64,000 bases of DNA from Vibrio palustris (GCF_024346995.1 NZ_AP024888.1:372001-436000); one strand, 5' to 3'; numbered from the stretch's first letter, positions 17,825 through 26,534 are shown. A program made the numbers and translations. Notes: a model not told the origin generated them from the sequence alone.

Positions 17825-18460
17825 ATGAGTTTTGAAGTCTGGATTATGTTTACACTTGCGTACCTGGTTGTAACTTTATCCCCTGGACCAAACGTATTGC
17901 TTGTGCTTAAAAATAGCGTTCAATATGGTTGGAAGTCCGCTTTAGTTACAATATTCGGTAACTTATTTTGTCAGTTGATCATTGTTAGCTTAGTTGCTAT
18001 CGGGGTTGGTGGGTTACTGTTTCAGCTTCCAGCGTGGTTTTTTGTTATGAAATGTGCAGGAGGACTATATTTAATTTACCTTGGTTTGAAAAGTTTTAAG
18101 TCAATAAGCACAAAAACGCTTCAACAACCTAAAATGGAGCTAACACCAGTAGCTTTTACCTCAAGGTCATTATTTAAACAGGCTTTTTTTGTGTCCGTCA
18201 GCAACCCGAAGACATTGATATTTTTGTCTGCTTTTCTGCCACAGTTTCTCGATACCCATCACTCTCATATTGAGCAGTTTGCCGTAATGTATATTTCAAT
18301 ATGTCTTATTGTGACAAGTGTTCATTTGGGGTATGCATTGATAGTGAGTCGCATAGGACAAAAGCTAAGCGCGACAAACTTCGAAAATAAACTAGAAAAA
18401 ATTACAGGTGGATTGTTTATTACGATGGGTGGTGGGATCCTTTTTAGTTCAAGGTCATAA
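17825..18460 (+). CDS. LysE/RhtB-family amino-acid exporter
   Basis: A 211-residue inner-membrane protein with six hydrophobic segments and the family motif LSPGPNVLLVLKNSVQYG at residues about 19-36. Later GGLYLIYLGLKSF and SNPKTLIFLSAFLPQF are also typical. These transporters expel amino acids such as threonine, homoserine lactone or lysine; substrate cannot be told from sequence. ATG at 17825 is chosen because GTGGAG lies 7 bp upstream; a GTG 12 bp earlier would remove that site. It is the third cassette, between attC site 2 and a degenerate third site. Confidence 0.85.
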   Translation: MSFEVWIMFTLAYLVVTLSPGPNVLLVLKNSVQYGWKSALVTIFGNLFCQLIIVSLVAIGVGGLLFQLPAWFFVMKCAGGLYLIYLGLKSFKSISTKTLQQPKMELTPVAFTSRSLFKQAFFVSVSNPKTLIFLSAFLPQFLDTHHSHIEQFAVMYISICLIVTSVHLGYALIVSRIGQKLSATNFENKLEKITGGLFITMGGGILFSSRS

Positions 18461-18504
18461 ATATAACAAACGAGTATGGCGTCAATCGTTAATTTTTCGC
18501 CATA
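18461..18504 (+). repeat. Degenerate attC site 3 (left half and stem)
   Basis: R'' ATATAAC, spacer, then TATGGCG (18475-18481) pairing with CGCCATA (18498-18504). A matching R' box is not clear after 18504, so the right edge of the array is uncertain. R'' is complementary to the first bases of the LysE cassette, as expected for its own attC. Confidence 0.6.
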
Positions 18505-18605
18505 TTGTCATTCCACATAGTACCGTCTCTTAGCATTGAGTTTAGGATCACAACTATCTTTCTAACCAATAATAAATAAGACACCCATATTTTATAAGGA
18601 AGTAC

Positions 18606-18799
18606 ATGGAATATAAACTAGAGATTGAACCGTCAGATAGTGATATCAATGAAATTCGTAGTGGCTTAATCAAACACAACACGCCCTTCTTGAAAGGCCT
18701 TTCTACGAAAAGCAAGACTACAAGTGTCATATGGTTCTAGACAACTATCCAATGGATTCGTCGCTTGCATTTTTGACCAAAATACTCGTGGAAGAATAA
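18606..18799 (+). pseudogene. Broken GNAT acetyltransferase
   Basis: An ATG at 18606 begins a GNAT-like N-terminus (MEYKLEIEPSDSDINEIRSG). After about 30 codons the frame leaves the family pattern and stops. The family C-terminus resumes in another frame: RPFYEKQDYKCHMVLDNYP followed by LAFLTKILVEE and TAA at 18797. The middle of the gene, which should hold the acetyl-CoA loop, is missing. This is an internal deletion plus a frame change. It lies just right of the cassette array. No function is expected. Confidence 0.8.
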
Positions 18800-18829
18800 A
18801 CCGCGAATAATTAGCTGGGACACACCGTT

Positions 18830-18850
18830 AACGGCGAAGTGCCGTTTTTT
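18830..18850 (+). terminator. Terminator after the broken GNAT gene
   Basis: AACGGC / GCCGTT around GAAGT, followed by a run of T. It lies 31 bp after the pseudogene stop. Confidence 0.7.
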
Positions 18851-19062
18851 ACAGTTTCGAGGTTATGGGTACCGTGGGTGTTCTTATTGTATGCAATGCA
18901 AAGCTAAGTAGTGATTGCCGACAACGTCATTGTCTAACGGCGTGGATGATAACAACCTCCTAGGGAGACAAGCTAAACTATTCATTCTGCAATCATTTAA
19001 CCGGTAGCTAACGGGGTTCGGCACCATCGCTATCGCCCGATGACAAAGGAGCATTGTTCATT

Positions 19063-20343
19063 ATGAAACTGGGATTTGTACTAAAGAATACGGGGATTTC
19101 AGCCACCCGTTATTACTTCGCTCGTTTACAAGAGGCGTTATGGTTTCGGCCGTTGCTGAGTTGCTTATTATCGATTGCCGCCGCTTTATTGGCAATGTTG
19201 GTAGAACAGATAGAGCTATCTCAGTCGTTGCCTGATATTAGTACCGCGTCCATTGAAAAGCTGCTTACCACGATCGCCAGTAGCATGCTCGCCATTGCCG
19301 TATTTGCCGTGGGCTCGATGATCTCGGCCTATGCTTCCGCCAGTAGCAGTGCCACGCCACGTTCATTTTCGTTAGTGGTCAGTGATGATGTGTCGCAAAA
19401 CGCATTATCAACTTTTATCGGGGCTTTTATTTTCAGCATTGTGGCTTTAGTGGTATTGCTCAACGACTTCTATACTCGCGCGGGGCGATTTGTGCTGTTT
19501 CTACTCACCATTATTGTTTTTGCCATGGTGATACTCAGTTTCGTGCGTTGGGTTGACAGAATTGCACGACTCGGACGGTTAGGAAATACGATCGACAAAG
19601 TGGAAAATGCCACGGCAAGTGCCATGACCCGTCATATTAACAATAGCAACCAAGGAATAATACGCCCCGAGGGGAGTATGGAAGCGATAAATGCTAACCA
19701 TGTCGGTTATGTGCAGCATATCGATATTGCTAAGTTGCAGTGTCTGGCGGAAACATTAAAGGTGCGGTTCACGGTTGAGATGCTGCCCGGTTCACTGAGT
19801 GCCCCCAATAGCCCACTGGTGCTAATGAGTGGGCATTGCGATCTCGATCGAGATGACTTGCAGCAAAAAGTGGCCGCGGCGTTTGTTATTGGGCGCCAAC
19901 GTACCTTTGAATCGGATCCTCGTTTTGGCCTTGTTGTACTATCGCAAATTGCCAGCCGTGCACTATCACCGGCCGTTAATGATGAGGGAACCGCCATCGA
20001 TATATTGTCCACGTGTTTACGATTATTCACTCGATATCAACAACAAACACAAGAGAACTCCCAACAAATGCTCTACGACCGTATATCTATTCCACCGCTG
20101 AATATTAATGATATGTTTGATGATGCCTTTAACGCCATTGCGCGTGATGGTGCCTATTCAATCATGGTCGCGCTGCGCCATCAAAAATCACTACATACAC
20201 TGGCGATGTTAGGTGATGCTGCCTTGCGTGATGCCGCACAAAAGCATGCAAAATTGGCGCTATTACATGCCAAAAAACAGTTGAAACTCGCGATTGAAAT
20301 AGATCAAGTGACAGCGCTCTACCACCAAAATTTTGGCGAGTAA
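19063..20343 (+). CDS. DUF2254 membrane protein
   Basis: A 426-residue protein with four transmembrane segments in the N-terminal half (about 30-50, 70-95, 115-140, 145-165) and a soluble C-terminal half. PRSFSLVVSDDVSQNALSTFIGAFIFSIVAL and the later SPAVNDEGTAIDIL motif are typical of DUF2254. The family is inner-membrane; its function is not known. ATG at 19063 is chosen because AAAGGAG lies 10 bp upstream; a TTG 9 bp earlier would be too close to that site. It stands alone with a long upstream leader. Confidence 0.82.
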   Translation: MKLGFVLKNTGISATRYYFARLQEALWFRPLLSCLLSIAAALLAMLVEQIELSQSLPDISTASIEKLLTTIASSMLAIAVFAVGSMISAYASASSSATPRSFSLVVSDDVSQNALSTFIGAFIFSIVALVVLLNDFYTRAGRFVLFLLTIIVFAMVILSFVRWVDRIARLGRLGNTIDKVENATASAMTRHINNSNQGIIRPEGSMEAINANHVGYVQHIDIAKLQCLAETLKVRFTVEMLPGSLSAPNSPLVLMSGHCDLDRDDLQQKVAAAFVIGRQRTFESDPRFGLVVLSQIASRALSPAVNDEGTAIDILSTCLRLFTRYQQQTQENSQQMLYDRISIPPLNINDMFDDAFNAIARDGAYSIMVALRHQKSLHTLAMLGDAALRDAAQKHAKLALLHAKKQLKLAIEIDQVTALYHQNFGE

Positions 20344-20402
20344 ACAATAACCTAAACAAGACATCTACAAGATAAATTTATCATGGGTGTCTTGTTTGTT
20401 TT

Positions 20403-20546
20403 CTAACGGAAGTTCGAGAATTAACGGAAAACTGGATCAGAGAATACAACGAAGAGCGCCCTCATGGTGCACTGAATGATCTGGCCCCATGGGAATATTT
20501 AATGAAATATGAACAGGCTGAAAACTCTAATTATGAGTGTAACTAA
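20403..20546 (+). pseudogene. IS3-family transposase remnant, 3' end of orfB
   Basis: A 47-codon frame ending at TAA 20544 encodes LTENWIREYNEERPHGALND followed by LAPWEYL, the C-terminal end of an IS3-family DDE transposase (the EYN-x-x-RPH motif contains the last catalytic Glu region). There is no start and no upstream remainder of the gene. It lies in the 390-bp gap after the DUF2254 gene. Confidence 0.85.
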
Positions 20547-20586
20547 TTAGGGGAGGTTTACACTTCTTCCGTGGAACTTCTCACAC

Positions 20587-20613
20587 TAAAACGCCCCGTG
20601 TGTTCATGGGGCG
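20587..20613 (-). terminator. Terminator of the binding-protein/chemoreceptor unit
   Basis: On the minus strand CGCCCC-N10-GGGGCG is followed by TTTTA. It lies about 120 bp after the stop of the binding-protein gene. Confidence 0.6.
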
Positions 20614-20729
20614 CTAAAAAAAATTCTGAGCACTACCGGTATGCTTATTAGAAACTAACAGATAGGTCCGGTAGGATAGTTGCGCCCTTTACCTGATTTG
20701 CTCAACAATGTCCTCATTAAGTATCTGCA

Positions 20730-21464
20730 TTATTTAATACCATATTTGGAAAGTATCTTATCAAACGTACCATTTTTTTTGATTATTTGTAATCCTTTCT
20801 CATACGCATTCATATATTTCTTTCCATTTGGATTTGATATTCCAATCGTAACATACAGTGACTTTTTAGAGATTGGTTGACTGAAAATAAAATCACCTGG
20901 TGACATATTTAGACGTTTAATTGTCGATAAAGCTACTATTTTATCTTCAATGGTTAAATCAACTCTATTATTTTTTAGTTTCTTAATATTGGTTTCAATA
21001 TCGATAGATTCAGGTCTTTTGATTGATGGTTCTTTCATGAAATCTGGATCATACGCATAGCCCCTTACAATTCCTACCGTCTTACCTTTAAGACTACTTA
21101 AGTTACTGTAACTAAAATTATCTGATGCGCGAGAGATATAACTCAGTTCATTAAATAAATATGGAGAGCTAAATAGTAAGTATTGTTTACGTTCATCGTT
21201 TATCCATGCAGCTGGTAATATATCAATTCGTCCTTTTTTAACACTGTCTAAGGCTCTTGCCCAAGGCATATTCCGAAAGTTTACCGTATGACCCTGAGTT
21301 TTCATTGCTTCCGTTAAAATTTCAACGGAAATACCTGGCATGGAAGGATCATTTGTGACAAATGGAGGCCATGGATCTTGTGCGGCAGTTACGGTAGCAG
21401 CATGAGAAAAATTCCCACCAAAAAGATTCAAAAAGGTGAATAGAAAAATAGACAGATATTTCAT
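20730..21464 (-). CDS. Family-3 extracellular solute-binding protein
   Basis: A 244-residue periplasmic protein with a signal peptide (residues 1-22, likely cut after SHAA). It has the polar amino-acid binding-protein (SBP_bac_3) pattern: DPWPPFV at the mature start, GISVEILTEAMKTQGHTVNFRNMPWARALDSVKKGRIDILPA, then LKGKTVGIVRGYAYDP. GGAGAACATT precedes ATG. The gene follows the chemoreceptor gene by 21 bp in the same direction, with no permease or ATPase gene nearby. This suggests a sensory rather than transport role, the protein presenting a ligand to the receptor. It is AT-rich and lies between two transposase remnants. Confidence 0.85.
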   Translation of the reverse strand: MKYLSIFLFTFLNLFGGNFSHAATVTAAQDPWPPFVTNDPSMPGISVEILTEAMKTQGHTVNFRNMPWARALDSVKKGRIDILPAAWINDERKQYLLFSSPYLFNELSYISRASDNFSYSNLSSLKGKTVGIVRGYAYDPDFMKEPSIKRPESIDIETNIKKLKNNRVDLTIEDKIVALSTIKRLNMSPGDFIFSQPISKKSLYVTIGISNPNGKKYMNAYEKGLQIIKKNGTFDKILSKYGIK

Positions 21465-21485
21465 AATGTTCTCCGTATCGAATAG

Positions 21486-23033
21486 CTATACTTTAAATTT
21501 ACGCATGTAGCGAATGATATCATTTGATAGTTTTTGTACCTTTTGCGTGCTTACTGTATTATTATTGGCTCCTATTAATAATTCTGTACTAAAGTTAGAT
21601 GCCTCACTGATGACTTGATTAACTTGGTTCAGATTATTTTTTTGTTCTTCAGTAGTACGAGATATTTCTGCGTTTTGCTCTGCCATATTTGAAATCACTT
21701 GGTCCACGTTATCTACAACCTCCTGGGAGTTTGCAACTTGAGTCGCAGTGTCTTCTAATAGATCTGCTATCCGGGATATCTCTTTCTCAACAGAGCCTGT
21801 AGAGTTATTTAATGCTTGGATATTGTCTTTAATTTGTTCTGTAGATTGAGCTGTTTTTTGGGATAAATTTCTCACTTCATCAGCAACGACAGCGAAGCCT
21901 CTACCATTTTCACCAGCTCTGGCTGCTTCAATTGCAGCGTTTAGTGCTAATAAATTTGTCTGTTCGGCTATGCCGTTAATAATATCCACAATGTTAGATA
22001 TATTTTCACCTTCTGTAACTAACTGGCGCATTTCAGTATTAACGGTATCCATTTCTGTACGCATATTTCTTAATTGCTGAGTGGCATTCTCAATAGTGGA
22101 TATGACAGACAATGTCAATGCCTTTGTATCTACAGTATCCTGAGTAACAGATACTACCCTATGCGATATTTCATCTATCGATACATTAATGTCACTGGTT
22201 GTGACAGCCACATCAGACAATGACGATTTTTGCGATTGAATTTTTTTTGCACTCTCAAAAGCCATCTTTTCTGTTTGCTCTATTTCATTTGTTAACAGAT
22301 TTGTTGATTCAGTAACTTTTAAAATAATATCCCTTAGTGAGCTTGTGAAGCTATTGATATGGTTAGTTATCACTTGAAATTCTGTATAGGACTCTGACGG
22401 TATTCTATGCGACAAGTTACCATCTCCTTTGACGAGTTCAGATATTCTTTCACTAAGTTTTTCTAAAGGCTTTATTAATGTTCGATTTAAGACGAAGATT
22501 AATATAATGATAATAACGATATTAAGAGCAATAAGTTGCTTTAAGTCGCTCCATAGTAATTGATTTAATGCTGCTTTTACGTTATCTGTGTTGTAGTAAA
22601 GAATTGCTTTCCCGACAGTATTTTTAGTTCCATAGTCATCGTAGATTAGAGCCGTTTCATGTTCTTGATAGGCTTCTAAACTAGGAAACGTTTTTTCGGT
22701 AACATCTTCAAGTACTACCTCACCTTCATTATCCATTCCTAGAGTAGAAAATAACAATGGCTTTTCGTCGTTATCAACTAATTTAATTGCCACAAAGTTA
22801 TCCGACTTTAACTCAGCAAAAATAACAGACTGTGCAGACTCAAGATCATAATTCCATACAGCGTGAGGTAGGCTTAAAGTGACGCGGTAACTAAAGTTGG
22901 CGATGGACTGTTTTAGCTTAAGATGCAGTTCTTCTTTGGTATGTTCGTAATCTACATAAGCACTAATTGCTAATATGCAGGATATAGCAATAACTACCTG
23001 AGTAACAAAAACAGTTTTGACACTTTTAAGCAT
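21486..23033 (-). CDS. Methyl-accepting chemotaxis protein
   Basis: A 515-residue chemoreceptor. TM1 is at about 8-24, a periplasmic sensor domain of about 130 residues follows, TM2 is at about 168-186, then a HAMP domain ([20 protein letters not shown]) and a long cytoplasmic coiled coil. The signalling tip [19 protein letters not shown], then [16 protein letters not shown], is fully conserved and would contact CheA and CheW. AAGGGTAGCG precedes ATG. It is the first gene of a two-gene unit with a periplasmic binding protein, which may be its ligand carrier. No C-terminal CheR-binding pentapeptide is seen (it ends RKFKV). Confidence 0.93.
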   Translation of the reverse strand: MLKSVKTVFVTQVVIAISCILAISAYVDYEHTKEELHLKLKQSIANFSYRVTLSLPHAVWNYDLESAQSVIFAELKSDNFVAIKLVDNDEKPLLFSTLGMDNEGEVVLEDVTEKTFPSLEAYQEHETALIYDDYGTKNTVGKAILYYNTDNVKAALNQLLWSDLKQLIALNIVIIIILIFVLNRTLIKPLEKLSERISELVKGDGNLSHRIPSESYTEFQVITNHINSFTSSLRDIILKVTESTNLLTNEIEQTEKMAFESAKKIQSQKSSLSDVAVTTSDINVSIDEISHRVVSVTQDTVDTKALTLSVISTIENATQQLRNMRTEMDTVNTEMRQLVTEGENISNIVDIINGIAEQTNLLALNAAIEAARAGENGRGFAVVADEVRNLSQKTAQSTEQIKDNIQALNNSTGSVEKEISRIADLLEDTATQVANSQEVVDNVDQVISNMAEQNAEISRTTEEQKNNLNQVNQVISEASNFSTELLIGANNNTVSTQKVQKLSNDIIRYMRKFKV

Positions 23034-23177
23034 ACGCTACCCTTCCAGTAAAAATTAGATCTAAACGATACAAATGTAGAATTATTGTGATTTAATTTTT
23101 TAATTTTTAGTATAGTTAAAGAATATGGAAATACATGTATAAATTTTTATTTAAATACCCGATTTCAGATAATAAGT

Positions 23178-23195
23178 GGCGTTGTTGAGTAAATC
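23178..23195. repeat. Possible IS terminal sequence
   Basis: GGCGTTGTTGAGTAAATC resembles the terminal inverted repeat of IS5/IS903-type elements (I recall GGCTTTGTTGAATAAATC). It lies 15 bp before the IS3-like orfA remnant. Only one copy was seen, so the assignment is weak. Confidence 0.35.
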
Positions 23196-23209
23196 AGGGA
23201 GAACTCGTT

Positions 23210-23402
23210 ATGAAAAAATCATGCTATACCGAAACATAGATCGTGAAGATTTTGAAAGAAGTCGAAGGTGGTCGCCTTATCAAGGAAGTCTGCCGAGAAT
23301 ACGGCATATCCGATGCCACTTATTACAACTGGAAATCTAAATATGGTGGTATGGAAGCCTCGGACGTTTAAAAGAGCTGGAAGACGAAAATCGTCGTCTT
23401 AA
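23210..23402 (+). pseudogene. IS3-family orfA remnant
   Basis: ATG at 23210 starts a helix-turn-helix transposase subunit: MKKSCYTET, a TAG stop at codon 10 where the family has Gln, then IVKILKEVEGGRLIKEVCRE, YGISDATYYNWKSKYGGMEA. Near 23363 the frame shifts, with a gap that looks like a 7-bp deletion, and continues as LKELEDENRRLK. The gene has at least one nonsense codon and one frameshift. The rest of the element is absent. Confidence 0.88.
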
Positions 23403-23586
23403 ATCAATGTGGCATCATGTATTTAAACGGGTAGGTCTTGCATTTTGCCTGATTACTAAGGATTGGCTTTTATCTTATGCACCGTGACTCGAGTGGATAA
23501 AAATAACTAAGTCTATGATTGAATTGAGGATAGATCACGCTTGAGCCTTGTTTCATGCCACTGCTAAAGGGAGTTATAAAGACATT

Positions 23587-24123
23587 ATGCAATTAGAAAT
23601 AGATGACTACTACCTTCGTTCTTTGGATGTAGAAGATGCTGACACATTTTACAGTTGGTCGAGAGATCGCGAAGTGACACTGTATAGTCTTTCAGCGTAC
23701 GCGTATCCACAGTCAAAATCGGATATAGAAAAGTGGCTTTTGTCCATCAATTCAAGCGCAAAAAATGTGTCGTTTGGAATATGCAATAAAAATAACGACC
23801 AGCTAATTGGTTATGCTGGCTTATCATCGATTAGCACGCTAAATCGGAGTGGTGAATACTTTATTCTAATTGGCGAAAAAGAATACTGGGGCAAAGGGGT
23901 TGGTACGTCTATTACTAAAGTTGTCACAGACTACGCGATTAGGACACTGGGTTTACACAGAGTACAGTTGACAGCCTGCTCTCTCAACCAAGCAGCCATC
24001 AAAGCGTATTGCAAAGCAGGTTATCAGCACGAAGGCGTGATGCGCCAGTCGGGTTTTCGCAACGGTGAGTTCGTCGATAAGGTATTAATGTCTGTTTTGT
24101 CTACAGAGTGGGCAGCGATGTAA
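23587..24123 (+). CDS. GNAT acetyltransferase, RimJ/RimL type
   Basis: A 178-residue single-domain N-acetyltransferase. The acetyl-CoA pyrophosphate loop is EYWGKGVGTSITK (residues about 99-111) and the family block LHRVQLTACSLNQAAIKAYCKAGYQHEG follows. The start at 23587 gives the usual family N-terminus (MQLEIDDYYLRSLDVEDAD); AAAGGGAG is about 14 bp upstream. A TTG 39 bp earlier is possible but unlikely. Acceptor unknown: ribosomal protein, small amine or antibiotic-like. It lies just after the IS remnants and before a bidirectional terminator shared with the exporter gene. Confidence 0.85.
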   Translation: MQLEIDDYYLRSLDVEDADTFYSWSRDREVTLYSLSAYAYPQSKSDIEKWLLSINSSAKNVSFGICNKNNDQLIGYAGLSSISTLNRSGEYFILIGEKEYWGKGVGTSITKVVTDYAIRTLGLHRVQLTACSLNQAAIKAYCKAGYQHEGVMRQSGFRNGEFVDKVLMSVLSTEWAAM

Positions 24124-24183
24124 CCATCGCGTATTATTGTTCTTTGCTTTGATATGGGTGATGACTTACTCGGCATGATAGAT

Positions 24184-24215
24184 AAAAAGTGGTGCCAATT
24201 TGGCACCACTTTTTC
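24184..24215. terminator. Bidirectional terminator
   Basis: AAAAAGTGGTGCC / GGCACCACTTTTT form a strong stem with A and T tracts on both sides, between the convergent GNAT and exporter genes. Confidence 0.9.
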
Positions 24216-24217
24216 TT

Positions 24218-25654
24218 TTAGGCTTGAGTTGCTTTATTGATGCGCGTGGCGGCGTAAGCATGAATAAGCAGTAAGAGAGTAATAAATCCGGCAATCACTA
24301 ATAAACCCGCTTTGAGCGCCACAAGGTGGTAATCGTTGTCGCTTGCCAAGTTTTGAATATAAAACGCGGCGCACAGCGCTGTGCCCAGAGCAATCGAAGT
24401 TTGTTGAATGGTGGTCATGAATGCACTTCCTACACCGGCAAATTGGGCGGGCATGTCTGATAAACCAATGCGTAGTGAGCTATTCACGCCAAATGCATTG
24501 CCGACACCGATTAACAGCATGGGCGCTAGCATAGTCAGCGGTGTAAGGTTATCGCTATTGGCCGACATTAAATAATACAACGCCACATAACCAATGAGAT
24601 TGAGCACACAGCCGCAGGCGATAATGCCGGTATAACCAAACCGCGTCATACGTTTGACCAGTTTGCCCACATATAATGATCCCATAAAGTAGGCAGCACC
24701 TAAGCCAATGAAGGCGTTGCCTGAATCAAAAGAAGACAGGTGAAAGCCCGATTGCAATGTGAGGGCAACAACGAACATAAAGCCACCGTAAGAGGCGGTT
24801 TGCAGCATTAAGCTTGCACAACCAAGAATCACCTTCGGGCGTGTTAACAAAGTGGGTGGCATTAACGGCGTTTCTCCGCGAGATTCTTTACATCCTTCAA
24901 TGCGCCACAATATCATCATTAATGGTACACATACCGCGAGCATCGCCCAAATCCATGTGTTCCAGTTATATTCAGGGCCTGCCGAAATCGACGTCAGAAC
25001 CAGCGTGACAATCACGCCCAATAGCGCTGTTCCTGGCCAATCGATTGAAGGGCTTGAGGCTTCTTTAGTTTCGGGAATGTAGCGTTGTCCCCAATATAAG
25101 ATGGCGGCGCAAATCGGTAGGTTGATATAAAACACACTGCGCCAGCCTAGGCCGAAAAGATCCGCTGATACCAGCCAACCGCCGAGAATTTGCCCGATGA
25201 TAAAGGATAAGCCGCCGACCGAGCCGTAAATACCGATCGCTTTAGAGTGACGCTCGCCATGCAAGGTGACATGAATGGTGGCCAAGATTTGTGGCATCAA
25301 TAGGGCCGCCGACATGCCTTGCAGAATACGCGCGCCGATCAGGGTATAAATATTTGGGGCTAAGCCGCAGAAAAACGAGGCGACGGCAAAACTGGCGATG
25401 CCTGATAAGAACAGTTTTTTCCGGCCGTAGCGATCGCCAAGGCGTCCGCTCATGGCTAAGCTCACCGCAAAAGCTAGCCCATACAATGAAACAATCAGTC
25501 CCAATTGCGTTTTATTGGCATGCAAGGAATCGCTGATGGCATCCAGTGCCACATTAACGATCGAAAAATCCATTTGTGGCATCAGTTGCCCTGCGACGAG
25601 GAGAATTAACCCTGCCGCAGTAAGATCCTTGGTGGTGTTATTACGTTGTGTCAT
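24218..25654 (-). CDS. DHA2-family drug/proton exporter
   Basis: A 478-residue major-facilitator protein with about 14 hydrophobic segments, the DHA2 layout (EmrB/QacA). Motif A is GRLGDRYGRKKLF at residues about 70-82, and the family motif QLMPQMDFSIVNVALDAI is at the first helix with Asp. It likely exports hydrophobic or cationic compounds against a proton gradient; the substrate is unknown. A perfect position-matched tandem repeat lies against the start codon and no ribosome binding site is visible there, so translation may start unusually or the repeat may overlap it. No partner membrane-fusion gene is adjacent. Confidence 0.88.
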   Translation of the reverse strand: MTQRNNTTKDLTAAGLILLVAGQLMPQMDFSIVNVALDAISDSLHANKTQLGLIVSLYGLAFAVSLAMSGRLGDRYGRKKLFLSGIASFAVASFFCGLAPNIYTLIGARILQGMSAALLMPQILATIHVTLHGERHSKAIGIYGSVGGLSFIIGQILGGWLVSADLFGLGWRSVFYINLPICAAILYWGQRYIPETKEASSPSIDWPGTALLGVIVTLVLTSISAGPEYNWNTWIWAMLAVCVPLMMILWRIEGCKESRGETPLMPPTLLTRPKVILGCASLMLQTASYGGFMFVVALTLQSGFHLSSFDSGNAFIGLGAAYFMGSLYVGKLVKRMTRFGYTGIIACGCVLNLIGYVALYYLMSANSDNLTPLTMLAPMLLIGVGNAFGVNSSLRIGLSDMPAQFAGVGSAFMTTIQQTSIALGTALCAAFYIQNLASDNDYHLVALKAGLLVIAGFITLLLLIHAYAATRINKATQA

Positions 25655-25688
25655 TACTTTACCAAATACAGTACTTTACTAAATACAG
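25655..25688. repeat. Tandem 17-bp repeat at the exporter start codon
   Basis: TACTTTACCAAATACAG (25655-25671) and TACTTTACTAAATACAG (25672-25688) abut each other and the ATG of the exporter gene. They differ by one base. Likely a regulator operator, such as that of a TetR- or MarR-type repressor of drug exporters. Confidence 0.75.
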
Positions 25689-25794
25689 TGGGATGTATTC
25701 GTGATGCTAGAAAATTAGAAGGCGCTAACGCTACCAGCTATTGTCATGAAAGGCTAGTCTGTCGCGGCTTGGTAGGAGAAATCGTAGCTAAAAA

Positions 25795-25820
25795 TATAGC
25801 GGCTGATGAAAGCCGCTATA
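25795..25820 (-). terminator. Terminator of the ABC importer operon
   Basis: TATAGCGGCT / AGCCGCTATA with a 6-base loop is followed on the minus strand by TTTTT. It lies 13 bp after the stop of the last ABC gene. Confidence 0.88.
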
Positions 25821-25832
25821 CAAGGATGGCGC

Positions 25833-26534
25833 TTAACGTGGCAATGGCTGTGAGTAATCGACGAGGCGATCAATACGGCCGTCTTTCATAAATGCCGCGG
25901 AATCACACATATAATCAATGGTGTTTGGATCGTGACTGACCATGATCATGGTTAAACCATGAGTACTTTTTAGCTCATTGAGTAAGTTAAGAATCTCGGC
26001 TTGAACCGACATATCTAATGCAGAGGTAGGTTCATCAAGCAGCAATAGCTTTGGTTCGAGCAATAAGGCACGCACAATCGCGACGCGTTGGCGTTGTCCG
26101 CCAGAGAGTTGGTGTGGGTAGCGGCTCATCATATCGCTGGTTAGCCCGACTTGGCGAAAGCCTTCGGCAATTCTCTCCTCGACATCTTTAACGCCAAGGC
26201 GGCGCAATGGTTCGGCAAGGGTGCGTTTGAGACGATGCTTAGGGTGAAGTGAGGCATACGGGTCCTGGAACACCATTTGTACCGCTTGGCGTAACTCGCC
26301 GGTTAAGCCTTTTTGTGGCTGTAACGGAGTGTCGAGTAGAGTAATGTTGCCCGACCAATGCGGGTTTAAACCAGCTAGTACCCACAATAATGATGATTTA
26401 CCACAACCCGATGGACCGACTAGACCAAAGCATTCACCTTCAGGAATATCCAAATTGATGTCATGAACAACAGTGTTGCTGTGATGGCCTTGTACGTGGC
26501 TGACCGAGACATTGTCTAATTTAAGCAGCGTCAT
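25833..26534 (-). CDS. ABC transporter ATP-binding protein, DppF/OppF type
   Basis: A 233-residue ATPase. Walker A GPSGCGKSS (residues about 40-48), signature LSGGQRQRVAI, Walker B LLLLDEPTSALD and the switch His in MVSHDP are all present. It energises the importer with its paralogue upstream. GGAGG lies 3 bp before ATG 26537 and 6 bp before ATG 26534; the second spacing is better. Either way the start overlaps the end of the upstream gene. It lacks the long C-terminal oligopeptide-domain extension seen in many DppF proteins. Confidence 0.9.
   Translation of the reverse strand: MTLLKLDNVSVSHVQGHHSNTVVHDINLDIPEGECFGLVGPSGCGKSSLLWVLAGLNPHWSGNITLLDTPLQPQKGLTGELRQAVQMVFQDPYASLHPKHRLKRTLAEPLRRLGVKDVEERIAEGFRQVGLTSDMMSRYPHQLSGGQRQRVAIVRALLLEPKLLLLDEPTSALDMSVQAEILNLLNELKSTHGLTMIMVSHDPNTIDYMCDSAAFMKDGRIDRLVDYSQPLPR

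Larger units (their letters stand above)
15905..18504 (+). mobile_element. Three-cassette integron array without integrase (CALIN-like)
   Basis: Three cassettes lie head to tail: GT51+nucleotidyltransferase, GFA protein, LysE exporter, each followed by an attC-type site. The junction logic is consistent. Cassette 1 begins G/TTAGTT at 15905, complementary to the R'' box ACTAAC of its own attC at 17161. Cassette 3 begins G/TTATAT at 17792, complementary to the R'' box ATATAAC at 18461. No integron integrase, attI or intI promoter is visible on either side in the window, so this is either an orphan cluster of attC sites or cassettes inserted at a secondary site. The stretch is more AT-rich than its neighbours. 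Confidence 0.8.
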
